Assembly: GCA_965279475.1 (NCBI GenBank)
Contig: CBDIIA010000002.1
Location: 1,550,001-1,614,000, forward strand
Origin: Pseudorhodoferax sp965279475
GTDB lineage: Bacteria > Pseudomonadota > Gammaproteobacteria > Burkholderiales > Burkholderiaceae_C
Reading direction: 5' to 3'
Length of the DNA stretch: 64,000 nucleotides
Positions 41,718-51,243 of the stretch are shown here, in pieces (position 1 is the stretch's first letter; each line of letters opens with the position of its first letter). The notes beneath the pieces were generated by a model. It was not told the origin of the DNA. It saw only the letters and a program-made list of their open reading frames with translations, and searched no databases. Position numbers and translations under genes: made by a program.

Positions 41718-42899
41718 ATGAACCGTTTCCTGAAGGCGCTGTGGGCGCCGCTGTTGTCCGTCCTGTTCTGCTGCTCCGCCGCGGCGCAATCCTTGCAGGG
41801 CCCCGAAGTCGCGGCCCGCGCCTATCTGCTGCTGGACATCACCGCGAACCAGATGCTGCTGGAGAAGGATGCGGACATGCAGGTCGAGCCGGCCTCGCTG
41901 ACCAAGCTGATGACCGCCTACCTGGTGTTCGATGCGCTGAAGGCCAAGAAGCTGACGCTGCAGCAGACGCTGCCGGTCAGCGAGCGTGCCTGGAAGATGC
42001 CGGGTTCGCGCATGTTCATCGACCCGAAGATGCAAGTGCCGGTCGAGGACCTGATCAAGGGCATGATCGTGCAGTCGGGCAACGACGCGACGATGGCGCT
42101 GGCCGAAGCGGTGGGTGGCACGGCCGAACGCTTCGTGCAGCTGATGAACGAGCAGGCCAAGGCGCTGGGCATGAAGGCCACTGCGTACAAGAACCCGGAA
42201 GGGCTGACCGAGGCTGGTCACACGACGACCGCGCGTGACCTCAGCATCCTGTCGACGCGGCTGATGCACGACTTTCCCGAGTACGTGCGCTACTACACGA
42301 TCAAGAAGTACCGTTACCAGGGCACGCCGACGTCGAACGACAGCAACCGCAACCTGCTGCTGTTTCGCGACCCTTCCGTCGACGGGCTCAAGACCGGCCA
42401 TACCGATGCGGCCGGCTATTGCATGATCACGACGGCGAAGCGGGATTTTCCGAACCTGGCGAGCCCGGGTTCTGCCACCGTTGGTCGGCGGTTGCTGGCG
42501 ATCGTGCTGGGGGCTTCGAGCGAGAACGCCCGGGCCAACGAATCGCAGAAGCTGCTGAACTGGGGCTACACCGCGTTCGAGGCGATCAAGCTGTTCGATG
42601 CCAACCAGGCGATCGCGTCGCCGTCGGTCTGGAAGGGCAAGGAGAACGTCGTGAAGCTCGGGCGCCCGGAGGCGATCGTCGTCGCCGTGCCGGCCGGCTC
42701 GGCGAGCAAGATCAAGACCGATGTCGCGCGCCCCGACCCGCTGGTGGCGCCGTTCGCCAAGGGGCAGGCCGTCGGATCGCTGAAAGTGACGCTGGGCGAC
42801 CACGTGCTGGCGAACGTGCCACTGCAAGCGCTGGAGACGGTCGAGCAGGCCGGCATCCTGGGTCGGGCGTGGGATGCGGTGAGGCTCTGGATCAAATAG
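41718..42899 (+). CDS. dacC: D-alanyl-D-alanine carboxypeptidase (PBP5/6 family)
   Basis: The 393-aa protein has a signal peptide (about 1-24) and the three penicillin-binding motifs: Ser60-Leu-Thr-Lys63, Ser120-Gly-Asn122 and Lys225-Thr-Gly227. A PBP5-type C-terminal domain (about 285-375) and an amphipathic C-terminal helix (AWDAVRLWIK) anchor it to the outer leaflet of the inner membrane. It trims the terminal D-Ala from muropeptides. The gene symbol follows usual annotation of this paralogue; it could equally be called dacA. Confidence 0.93.
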   Translation: MNRFLKALWAPLLSVLFCCSAAAQSLQGPEVAARAYLLLDITANQMLLEKDADMQVEPASLTKLMTAYLVFDALKAKKLTLQQTLPVSERAWKMPGSRMFIDPKMQVPVEDLIKGMIVQSGNDATMALAEAVGGTAERFVQLMNEQAKALGMKATAYKNPEGLTEAGHTTTARDLSILSTRLMHDFPEYVRYYTIKKYRYQGTPTSNDSNRNLLLFRDPSVDGLKTGHTDAAGYCMITTAKRDFPNLASPGSATVGRRLLAIVLGASSENARANESQKLLNWGYTAFEAIKLFDANQAIASPSVWKGKENVVKLGRPEAIVVAVPAGSASKIKTDVARPDPLVAPFAKGQAVGSLKVTLGDHVLANVPLQALETVEQAGILGRAWDAVRLWIK

Positions 42900-42953
42900 G
42901 GCCCTGCAAGGGTCTGTAGCCGGTGCGGGTCTGGCCACCAGTCCGGCCCGAAT

Positions 42954-42982
42954 TTGCAGCCATCAGGCGAAAAAGCTATACT
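42954..42982 (+). promoter_or_regulatory. str operon promoter
   Basis: TTGCAG (42954-42959) and TATACT (42977-42982) are separated by 17 bases. Transcription would start near 42990, giving a leader of about 73 bases with a small TTCGGA/TCCGAA hairpin before rpsL. Confidence 0.75.
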
Positions 42983-43062
42983 CGAAGGCTTTTCGGACAA
43001 TTCCGAAGGGATTCACGTTTTCGTTTTACGACGTCTGGGGACGTCTCAGCAAGGAGGCTTTA

Positions 43063-43440
43063 GTGCCAACCATCAACCAATTAGTGCGTCAGGGGCGCGA
43101 GGTCGAGACGATCAAGTCGAAGAGCCCCGCGATGCAGAATTCGCCGCAGCGCCGCGGCGTTTGCACCCGCGTGTACACCACGACTCCGAAGAAGCCGAAT
43201 TCGGCGCTTCGCAAGGTCGCCAAGGTGCGTTTGACCAACGGTTTCGAGGTCATCTCGTACATCGGCGGTGAAGGCCACAACCTGCAGGAACACAGCGTGG
43301 TGCTGGTTCGCGGCGGCCGTGTCAAGGATCTGCCGGGTGTGCGTTATCACATCGTGCGCGGTTCGCTCGACTTGCAAGGCGTGAAAGACCGCAAGCAGTC
43401 GCGTTCCAAGTACGGCGCGAAGCGTCCCAAGAAGGCTTAA
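43063..43440 (+). CDS. rpsL: 30S ribosomal protein S12
   Basis: The 125-aa protein is at the decoding centre of the small subunit. It matches S12 throughout (PTINQLVRQGR, TPKKPNSALRKVAKVRL, GGRVKDLPGVRYH). Lys43 and Lys88, the positions where streptomycin-resistance changes occur, are wild type. Start GTG at 43063 has AAGGAGG upstream. First gene of the str operon. Confidence 0.98.
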   Translation: MPTINQLVRQGREVETIKSKSPAMQNSPQRRGVCTRVYTTTPKKPNSALRKVAKVRLTNGFEVISYIGGEGHNLQEHSVVLVRGGRVKDLPGVRYHIVRGSLDLQGVKDRKQSRSKYGAKRPKKA

Positions 43441-43523
43441 GCCTTCGTCTTGTCAATTGAGCGGTGTTCGGTTGCCTTGGCGGGCACATCGAACGAAGTG
43501 ACCCAGTGTCGGGTCGAGTAAGT

Positions 43524-43563
43524 GAGAGTTCTTGTTGACTCTCGCGGTACCTGAAACGGTGCC
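43524..43563 (+). promoter_or_regulatory. Tandem hairpins in the rpsL-rpsG gap (possible S7 site)
   Basis: GAGAGT/ACTCTC (43524-43543) and GGTACC/GGTGCC (43546-43563) form adjacent short hairpins just before rpsG. In E. coli, S7 binds the rpsL-rpsG intercistronic RNA to regulate the operon; this position matches, though structure similarity is not shown. Confidence 0.35.
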
Positions 43564-43586
43564 AACTGAAGCAAAGAGGTGAAAAA

Positions 43587-44060
43587 ATGCCACGTCGTCG
43601 CGAAGTCCCCAAACGTGAAATCCTGCCGGACCCCAAGTTCGGCAATGTCGAGCTGTCCAAGTTCATGAACGTGATCATGGAGGGCGGCAAGAAGGCTGTT
43701 GCCGAGCGCATCATCTACGGCGCGCTGGAGCAGATCGAGAAGAAGAATCCGGGCAAGGACCCGGTCGAAGCCTTCACGATGGCCATCAACAATGTGAAGC
43801 CGATGGTCGAAGTGAAGTCGCGCCGTGTCGGTGGCGCGAACTACCAGGTGCCCGTCGAGGTGCGGCCGGTGCGCCGTCTGGCGCTGTCGATGCGCTGGAT
43901 CAAGGAAGCCGCCCGCAAGCGCGGCGAGAAGTCGATGTCGCTGCGCCTGGCCAATGAGCTGATGGAAGCGACCGAAGGTCGCGGTGGTGCGATGAAGAAG
44001 CGCGACGAAGTGCACCGCATGGCCGAAGCCAACAAGGCATTCAGCCACTTCCGCTTCTGA
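43587..44060 (+). CDS. rpsG: 30S ribosomal protein S7
   Basis: The 157-aa protein nucleates the 30S head and is full length (PRRREVPKREILPDPKFGN to NKAFSHFRF). AAAGAGGTG precedes the ATG. It lies 146 bases after rpsL and before fusA in the standard str order. Confidence 0.98.
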   Translation: MPRRREVPKREILPDPKFGNVELSKFMNVIMEGGKKAVAERIIYGALEQIEKKNPGKDPVEAFTMAINNVKPMVEVKSRRVGGANYQVPVEVRPVRRLALSMRWIKEAARKRGEKSMSLRLANELMEATEGRGGAMKKRDEVHRMAEANKAFSHFRF

Positions 44061-44202
44061 GTTTTGTCTCTCGCCGGTGCGGCTCCGCGTGTGTGCGGGG
44101 CTGGCACCGTGTCCCGTGTGGCGCGCCGGGCTCCGTCCGCCGGCTTCGCCGCAGCGCTGCGCAGGCAGCATCCGAATCCCAAAGATCAACCTAGGATCTA
44201 CC

Positions 44203-46305
44203 ATGGCTCGCCATACCCCCATTGAGCGCTATCGCAACATCGGCATCTCGGCGCATATCGACGCTGGCAAGACGACCACGACCGAGCGCATTCTTTTCTA
44301 CACCGGCGTCAACCACAAGATTGGCGAAGTGCATGACGGCGCGGCCACCATGGACTGGATGGAGCAGGAGCAAGAGCGTGGCATCACGATCACGTCCGCT
44401 GCCACCACCTGTTTCTGGAAGGGGATGGACACTTCCCTGCCCGAGCACCGCATCAATATCATCGACACCCCGGGTCACGTCGACTTCACCATCGAGGTGG
44501 AGCGTTCGATGCGCGTGCTGGATGGAGCCTGCATGGTGTATTGCGCCGTAGGTGGCGTGCAGCCGCAGTCGGAAACCGTCTGGCGCCAGGCCAACAAGTA
44601 CAAGGTGCCGCGTCTGGCCTTCGTGAACAAGATGGACCGTACCGGCGCCAACTTCTTCAAGGTCGTGGACCAGATGAAGCTCCGCCTGAAGGCCAGCCCG
44701 GTTCCGATGGTGATCCCGATCGGTGCCGAAGAAAACTTCACGGGCGTGGTCGACCTGATCAAGATGAAGGCCATCATCTGGGATGAAGCCACGCAGGGCA
44801 TGAAGTTCGACTATCGCGAGATTCCGGCCGAGTTGCTGGAGACCGCCAAGACGTGGCGCGAAAAGATGGTGGAGGCTGCGGCCGAAGCTTCGGAAGAGCT
44901 GATGAACAAGTACCTCGAAGAGGGTGAGCTCACCGAGGAGGAGATCAAGGCCGGCATTCGCGCGCGCACGATCGCCAGCGAAATCCAGCCGATGTATTGC
45001 GGCTCCGCTTTCAAGAACAAGGGTGTGCAGCGCATGCTGGACGCCGTGATCGAATTCATGCCGTCGCCTGTGGACATCCCGCCGGTGCAGGGTACCGACG
45101 AAGACGAAGCGCCCGTGGTGCGGCAGGCCAGCGATACCGAAAAATTCTCGGCACTGGCCTTCAAGCTGATGACCGATCCGTTCGTCGGCCAACTGACTTT
45201 TGTGCGCGTCTATTCCGGCGTGCTGCAAAAGGGCGACAGCGTCTACAACCCGATCCGTGGCAAGAAAGAGCGCATCGGCCGGATCGTGCAGATGCACGCG
45301 AACAACCGCGAAGAAGTCAGTGAAATCCGTGCCGGCGACATCGCTGCCTGCGTGGGCCTGAAGGACGTGACGACCGGCGAAACGCTGTGCGATCCGTCGG
45401 CGATCGTGATGCTCGAGCGCATGGTGTTCCCGGAGCCGGTGATCACGCAGGCAGTCGAGCCCAAGACCAAGGCCGACCAGGAAAAGATGGGCATCGCGCT
45501 GCAGCGCCTGGCCCAGGAAGATCCTTCGTTCCGCGTGAAGACCGATGAAGAATCCGGCCAGACGCTGATCGCCGGCATGGGTGAGTTGCACCTCGAAATC
45601 ATTGTCGACCGCATGAAGCGCGAATTCGGCGTCGAAGCCAATGTCGGCAAGCCGCAGGTGGCCTACCGCGAAACGATCCGCAAGACGATCGAAGATGCCG
45701 AAGGCAAGTTCGTTCGCCAGTCGGGCGGCAAGGGTCAATATGGCCACGTGGTGCTGAAGATCGAACCCAACGAGGCTGGCAAGGGCATCGAGTTCGTCGA
45801 CGCGATCAAGGGTGGTGTCGTGCCGCGCGAATACATTCCCGCGGTGGAAAAGGGCATCCACGAAGCCGTGACGCAGGGCGTGCTGGCGGGCTATCCCGTC
45901 GTCGACGTCAAGGTCACGCTGCACTTCGGTTCGTACCACGATGTCGACTCGAACGAATTGGCATTCAAGATGGCCGCGATCTTCGGTTTCAAGGAAGGCT
46001 GCCGCAAGGCCGGCCCCGTGATCCTGGAGCCGATGATGGCCGTGGAAGTGGAGACGCCGGAAGACTACGCAGGCAACGTGATGGGCGATCTGTCGTCACG
46101 CCGCGGCATGGTGCAGGGCATGGACGACATGGTCGGCGGCGGCAAGGCGATCAAGGCCGAAGTGCCATTGTCCGAAATGTTCGGCTATTCGACGACGCTG
46201 CGTTCGATGTCGCAGGGCCGCGCCACCTACACGATGGAGTTCAAGCACTACTCCGAAGCTCCTCGCAACGTGGCCGAGGCGATCGTCGCCTCCCGCGCCA
46301 AGTAA
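44203..46305 (+). CDS. fusA: Elongation factor G
   Basis: The 700-aa translocase has the GTPase P-loop HIDAGKTT, switch II DTPGHVDF and NKMD specificity motif, followed by the EF-G domains II-V, complete to the C terminus. It catalyses ribosomal translocation and recycling. The ATG at 44203 was chosen by homology (MARHTPIERYRNIGI) and has AGGA upstream. Confidence 0.98.
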   Translation: MARHTPIERYRNIGISAHIDAGKTTTTERILFYTGVNHKIGEVHDGAATMDWMEQEQERGITITSAATTCFWKGMDTSLPEHRINIIDTPGHVDFTIEVERSMRVLDGACMVYCAVGGVQPQSETVWRQANKYKVPRLAFVNKMDRTGANFFKVVDQMKLRLKASPVPMVIPIGAEENFTGVVDLIKMKAIIWDEATQGMKFDYREIPAELLETAKTWREKMVEAAAEASEELMNKYLEEGELTEEEIKAGIRARTIASEIQPMYCGSAFKNKGVQRMLDAVIEFMPSPVDIPPVQGTDEDEAPVVRQASDTEKFSALAFKLMTDPFVGQLTFVRVYSGVLQKGDSVYNPIRGKKERIGRIVQMHANNREEVSEIRAGDIAACVGLKDVTTGETLCDPSAIVMLERMVFPEPVITQAVEPKTKADQEKMGIALQRLAQEDPSFRVKTDEESGQTLIAGMGELHLEIIVDRMKREFGVEANVGKPQVAYRETIRKTIEDAEGKFVRQSGGKGQYGHVVLKIEPNEAGKGIEFVDAIKGGVVPREYIPAVEKGIHEAVTQGVLAGYPVVDVKVTLHFGSYHDVDSNELAFKMAAIFGFKEGCRKAGPVILEPMMAVEVETPEDYAGNVMGDLSSRRGMVQGMDDMVGGGKAIKAEVPLSEMFGYSTTLRSMSQGRATYTMEFKHYSEAPRNVAEAIVASRAK

Positions 46306-46316
46306 TCCATTCACCC

Positions 46317-46377
46317 TGTCTGCGACGGCGTGCCGTCTCGTTCCCGTGCGAGACGATCCAGCAACGCCGTGCAGACG
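46317..46377 (+). promoter_or_regulatory. Compound stem-loop in the fusA-tuf gap
   Basis: Three stems nest in 61 bases: GTCTGC/GCAGAC (46318-46323 with 46371-46376), ACGGCGT/ACGCCGT (46325-46331 with 46364-46370) and GTCTCG/CGAGAC (46335-46340 with 46349-46354), 19 perfect pairs in all. No T-tract follows, so it is not a normal terminator; it may be a processing or regulatory element for tuf. Confidence 0.6.
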
Positions 46378-46417
46378 TTAAACCTGATCACGGGAACCGT
46401 TCTTTGGAGCATTGAAA

Positions 46418-47608
<1,191 letters not shown>

Positions 47609-47632
47609 TACGCACACGCAGAAGGAACCACC

Positions 47633-47947
47633 ATGTCTACGAAGCAAAAGATCCGCATCCGCCTGAAGGCGTTCGATTACAAGTTGATCGACCAGTCCGC
47701 AGCCGAGATCGTCGACACCGCCAAGCGCACGGGCGCCATCGTCAAGGGCCCGGTGCCCCTGCCGACGCGCATGAAGCGTTTCGACATCCTGCGCTCGCCG
47801 CACGTCAACAAGACCAGTCGCGACCAGTTCGAGATCCGCACGCACCAGCGTCTGATGGACATCGTCGATCCGACCGACAAGACCGTGGACGCGCTGATGA
47901 AGCTCGACCTGCCGGCCGGCGTCGACGTCGAGATCAAGCTGCAGTAA
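47633..47947 (+). CDS. rpsJ: 30S ribosomal protein S10
   Basis: The 104-aa protein is full length (KIRIRLKAFDYKLID to VDVEIKLQ). It belongs to the small subunit and, with NusB, to antitermination complexes. It is the last gene of the str operon here, separated from rplC by 210 bases, as is usual in Burkholderiales. GAAGGAAC precedes the ATG. Confidence 0.98.
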   Translation: MSTKQKIRIRLKAFDYKLIDQSAAEIVDTAKRTGAIVKGPVPLPTRMKRFDILRSPHVNKTSRDQFEIRTHQRLMDIVDPTDKTVDALMKLDLPAGVDVEIKLQ

Positions 47948-47948
47948 G

Positions 47949-47994
47949 TTTTCCGGCTTGACCGGAAAAGGTCCCGGCGGCGCTGCGCCGGGAC
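47949..47994 (+). repeat. Two hairpins just after rpsJ
   Basis: TTTTCCGG-CTTGA-CCGGAAAA (47949-47969) starts 2 bases after the stop, and GTCCCGGCG/CGCCGGGAC (47971-47994) follows. Neither has a T-tract, but they could protect the 3' end of the str mRNA. Confidence 0.6.
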
Positions 47995-47997
47995 TGC

Positions 47998-48042
47998 ATA
48001 ACGCGAACTTGCCTTGAAGGCACAGTTCGCGTTATAATTTTT
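47998..48042 (+). terminator. Terminator-like hairpin at the str/S10 boundary
   Basis: ATAACGCGAACT pairs perfectly with AGTTCGCGTTAT (47998-48009 with 48024-48035), extended inward by TGCC/GGCA around a TTGAA loop. AATTTTT follows. It probably ends the str transcript. The -10 of the S10 promoter lies inside its 3' arm. Confidence 0.7.
48009..48038 (+). promoter_or_regulatory. S10 operon promoter
   Basis: TTGCCT (48009-48014) and a perfect TATAAT (48033-48038) are 18 bases apart. Start of transcription would be near 48045, giving a leader of about 113 bases before rplC. Confidence 0.7.
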
Positions 48043-48044
48043 GG

Positions 48045-48157
48045 CTCTGCTGATTTTTGCCGTATTGGCATAGACCGACAGAGATTCATCAACAGTCCTC
48101 CACGTCAAGACGTTGCAGCCAATTGCAGTTGCAGCGGTGGAGTTACGGAGAAAAAAC
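48045..48157 (+). promoter_or_regulatory. Structured 5' leader of the S10 operon
   Basis: The leader contains TGCC/GGCA, GTC/GAC and an enclosing CTCCAC/GTGGAG pair (48098-48103 with 48137-48142), plus three TTGCAG units at 48113, 48123 and 48129. The last stem ends 3 bases before ACGGAG, the rplC ribosome binding site. This suits autogenous control by L4 as in enterobacteria, but the fold is not obviously the same. Confidence 0.4.
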
Positions 48158-48832
48158 ATGAGTCAGAGCAACTCCCTCGGGTTGCTGGGGCGCAAGGTGG
48201 GCATGATGCGTCTGTTCACCGATGACGGCGATGCAGTGCCCGTCACGGTGGTGGATGTGTCCAACAACCGTGTGACCCAGATCAAGACCCAAGAGAACGA
48301 CGGCTACGATGCCTTGCAGGTGACGTTTGGTGCGCGCAAAGCTTCGCGTGTGACCAAGCCTGCAGCAGGCCACCTCGCCAAGGCGGGTGTGGAAGCCGGC
48401 GAAATCATCCAGGAATTCCGTGTGAGCGCCGATGCCGCAGCGCAATACCAGGCTGGCGCTGCCGTCCCGGTGTCTGCTGTGTTCGCCGTGGGCCAGAAGG
48501 TCGACGTGCAGGGCACGACGATCGGCAAGGGCTTTACCGGCACCATCAAGCGCCACCACTTCAAGTCGCAACGGGCATCGCACGGTAACAGCCGTTCGCA
48601 CAATGTCCCTGGCTCGATCTCGATGGCGCAGGATCCGGGCCGTGTGTTCCCGGGCAAGAAGATGTCGGGTCACCTCGGCGTCGACACCGTCACGACGCAG
48701 AACCTCGACGTCATCCGCATCGACGAAGCGCGTCAGCTGTTGCTGATCCGCGGCGCCGTGCCTGGCTCGAAGGGTGGCTTCGTCACCGTTCGTCCGGCCG
48801 TGAAGGCCAAAGTTTCCAAGGGAGCGAACTGA
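48158..48832 (+). CDS. rplC: 50S ribosomal protein L3
   Basis: The 224-aa protein starts LGLLGRKVGMMRLF and contains the long loop with GNSRSHNVPGSIS near the peptidyl-transferase centre. ATG 48158 follows ACGGAG. Its stop overlaps the rplD start (TGATG). Confidence 0.98.
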   Translation: MSQSNSLGLLGRKVGMMRLFTDDGDAVPVTVVDVSNNRVTQIKTQENDGYDALQVTFGARKASRVTKPAAGHLAKAGVEAGEIIQEFRVSADAAAQYQAGAAVPVSAVFAVGQKVDVQGTTIGKGFTGTIKRHHFKSQRASHGNSRSHNVPGSISMAQDPGRVFPGKKMSGHLGVDTVTTQNLDVIRIDEARQLLLIRGAVPGSKGGFVTVRPAVKAKVSKGAN

Positions 48833-49455
48833 TGCAGCTCGAACTCCTCAATGACCAGGGTCAGGCGGCGTCGAAGGTCGACGTTCCCGATACAGTGTTC
48901 GGTCGCGATTACAACGAAGATCTGGTGCACCAGGTCGTGGTGGCCTACCAGGCCAACGCACGCCAGGGCACGCGCGCTCAGAAGGACCGCGAGCAGGTCA
49001 AGCACTCGACCAAGAAGCCGTTCAAGCAGAAGGGTACCGGTCGTGCACGTGCAGGGATGACCTCGTCGCCGCTGTGGCGCGGCGGTGGTCGGATCTTCCC
49101 GAACATGCCCGATGAAAACTTCACGCAGAAGATCAACAAGAAGATGTACCGCGCCGGCATGGCGTCGATCTTCTCGCAGCTCGCCCGTGAAGGCCGCCTG
49201 GCGGTGGTGGATTCGCTGACCGTCGCATCGCCCAAGACCAAGGTCCTGGCCGATCGCCTGAAGGCGATGAACCTCGCGACCTCCGTCATGGTGATCGCCG
49301 ACGAGGTCGACGAGAACCTGTACCTGGCTTCGCGCAACCTGGCCAACGTGCTGATCGTCGAGCCGCGCTACGCCGATCCGGTCTCGCTGGTGCATTACAA
49401 GAAGGTCCTGGTCACCAAGGGTGCGATGGACAAACTGAAGGAGATGTTCGCATGA
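48832..49455 (+). CDS. rplD: 50S ribosomal protein L4
   Basis: The 207-aa protein is full length, with the extended loop GTGRARAGMTSSPLWRGGG that lines the exit tunnel. L4 is also the usual autogenous regulator of the S10 operon. Translation is coupled to rplC and overlaps rplW by 4 bases. Confidence 0.98.
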   Translation: MQLELLNDQGQAASKVDVPDTVFGRDYNEDLVHQVVVAYQANARQGTRAQKDREQVKHSTKKPFKQKGTGRARAGMTSSPLWRGGGRIFPNMPDENFTQKINKKMYRAGMASIFSQLAREGRLAVVDSLTVASPKTKVLADRLKAMNLATSVMVIADEVDENLYLASRNLANVLIVEPRYADPVSLVHYKKVLVTKGAMDKLKEMFA

Positions 49456-49775
49456 GCTCCTCCGCAACGAAACAATTCGACGAAGGTCGGTTGATGCAGG
49501 TGCTGGTGGCGCCCGTGGTGTCCGAGAAGGCAACCATGGTGGCCGAAAAGTCCAACGCGGTGACCTTCAAGGTGCTGCAGGACGCGACCAAGCACGAGAT
49601 CAAGGCTGCGGTGCAGCTGATGTTCAAGGTTGAGGTCAAGGGCGTGTCCGTGGTGAACACCAAGGGCAAGACCAAGCGTTTCGGCAAGTCCATCGGTCGT
49701 CGCGACAACGTTCGCAAGGCCTATGTGACGCTGAAGCCGGGCCAAGAGCTCAATCTCACCGGGGAGGCTGCGTAA
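49452..49775 (+). CDS. rplW: 50S ribosomal protein L23
   Basis: The 107-aa protein at the tunnel exit binds trigger factor and SRP. Conserved VLVAPVVSEKATM and KVEVKGVSVVNTKGKTKRFG are present. The N terminus is about 10 residues longer than in E. coli. It starts inside the last codons of rplD (ATGA). Confidence 0.97.
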   Translation: MSSSATKQFDEGRLMQVLVAPVVSEKATMVAEKSNAVTFKVLQDATKHEIKAAVQLMFKVEVKGVSVVNTKGKTKRFGKSIGRRDNVRKAYVTLKPGQELNLTGEAA

Positions 49776-49777
49776 CC

Positions 49778-50602
49778 ATGGCTGTCATCAAGATGAAACC
49801 GACCTCGCCAGGCCAACGCGGCATGGTGAAGGTCACGCGTGAACACCTGTACAAGGGTGCTCCGCACGCGCCGCTGCTGGAATCGCAATTCCAGAATGCC
49901 GGCCGCAACAACAACGGGCACATCACGATCCGGCATCGTGGCGGTGGTCACAAGCACCATTACCGCATCGTCGACTTCGTGCGCAACAAGGACGGCATTC
50001 CGGCGAAGGTCGAGCGCATCGAGTACGACCCGAACCGTACGGCCCACATTGCGCTGGTCTGTTATGCAGACGGCGAGCGTCGCTACATCATCGCTCCGCG
50101 TGGCCTGGAAGCCGGCGCAACGCTGATGAGCGGTGCTGAAGCGCCCATCCGCGCGGGCAACACGCTGCCGATCCGCAACATCCCCGTCGGTTCGACGATC
50201 CATTGCATCGAGCTGAAGCCCGGTGCTGGCGCGCAGATCGCCCGTTCGGCCGGTACGTCGGCAACCTTGCTGGCGCGCGAAGGCACGTACGCGCAGGTTC
50301 GCATGCGTTCGGGTGAGGTTCGCAAGATCCACATCGAATGCCGCGCGACCATCGGCGAAGTGGCCAACGAAGAACACAGTCTGCGCCGTCTGGGCAAGGC
50401 CGGTGTGAAGCGCTGGATGGGCATTCGACCCACGGTTCGCGGTGTCGTGATGAACCCGGTCGATCACCCGCACGGTGGCGGCGAAGGCAAGACCGGCGAA
50501 GGCCGTCATCCTGTCGATCCTTGGGGCAATCTGACCAAGGGCTACCGCACCCGCAACAACAAGCGCACCCAGGTGATGGTCGTGTCGCGTCGCAAGAAGT
50601 AA
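49778..50602 (+). CDS. rplB: 50S ribosomal protein L2
   Basis: The 274-aa protein is complete, with NHPHGGGEG-like VDHPHGGGEGKTG near the C terminus, required for subunit association and peptidyl-transferase activity. It begins 2 bases after rplW. Confidence 0.98.
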   Translation: MAVIKMKPTSPGQRGMVKVTREHLYKGAPHAPLLESQFQNAGRNNNGHITIRHRGGGHKHHYRIVDFVRNKDGIPAKVERIEYDPNRTAHIALVCYADGERRYIIAPRGLEAGATLMSGAEAPIRAGNTLPIRNIPVGSTIHCIELKPGAGAQIARSAGTSATLLAREGTYAQVRMRSGEVRKIHIECRATIGEVANEEHSLRRLGKAGVKRWMGIRPTVRGVVMNPVDHPHGGGEGKTGEGRHPVDPWGNLTKGYRTRNNKRTQVMVVSRRKK

Positions 50603-50611
50603 GGGACAGCC

Positions 50612-50890
50612 ATGACTCGCTCTCTCAAAAAGGGTCCTTTCGTTGACCACCATCTGGTGGCCAAGGCTGACAAGGCCGTCACGACGAAGGACAAGAAGCC
50701 GATCAAGACCTGGTCGCGCCGTTCGATGATCCTGCCCGAATTCATCGGGCTGACCATTGCGGTGCACAACGGCAAGCAGCACGTCCCGGTCTATATCACC
50801 GATCAAATGGTGGGCCACAAGTTGGGTGAGTTCGCGCTCACCCGGACTTTCAAGGGTCACCCTGCCGACAAAAAAGTCGTGCGGAAATAA
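50612..50890 (+). CDS. rpsS: 30S ribosomal protein S19
   Basis: The 92-aa protein is full length (TRSLKKGPFVDHHL to DKKVVRK). It sits in the 30S head next to S13. It follows rplB by 9 bases. Confidence 0.98.
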   Translation: MTRSLKKGPFVDHHLVAKADKAVTTKDKKPIKTWSRRSMILPEFIGLTIAVHNGKQHVPVYITDQMVGHKLGEFALTRTFKGHPADKKVVRK

Positions 50891-50899
50891 GGAAAGACC

Positions 50900-51229
50900 A
50901 TGGAAACACGTGCAGTCCTCCGGGGCGTTCGTCTGTCGGTCGACAAGGGTCGGCTGGTTGCTGACCTGATTCGCGGCAAGAAGGTGGATCAGGCGCTCAA
51001 CACGCTGCAGTTCACGCAGAAGAAGGCCGCTGTCATCATCAAGAAGGTGGTCGAGTCCGCAATTGCGAACGCCGAGCACAACGATGGTGCCGACATCGAC
51101 GAACTGAAGATCAAGACCATTTACGTCGAGCAGGGTGCGACGCTCAAGCGTTTCTCCGCTCGTGCAAAGGGCCGCGGCAATCGCATCAGCAAGCCCACGT
51201 GCCATGTGTACGTGACGGTCGGCAACTAA
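50900..51229 (+). CDS. rplV: 50S ribosomal protein L22
   Basis: The 109-aa protein has the extended tunnel loop ending KGRGNRISKPTCHVYVTV. It matches L22 from ETRAVLRGVRLS onward. The tunnel loop shows no unusual deletion of the macrolide-resistance type that I can recognise. Confidence 0.98.
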   Translation: METRAVLRGVRLSVDKGRLVADLIRGKKVDQALNTLQFTQKKAAVIIKKVVESAIANAEHNDGADIDELKIKTIYVEQGATLKRFSARAKGRGNRISKPTCHVYVTVGN

Positions 51230-51243
51230 AAGGTCTGGAAGAT

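Noticed and set aside
44191..45939. Long minus-strand frame opposite fusA
   Set aside because: fusA is conserved over its full length; the antisense frame is a GC-bias artefact rich in His, Asp and Arg.
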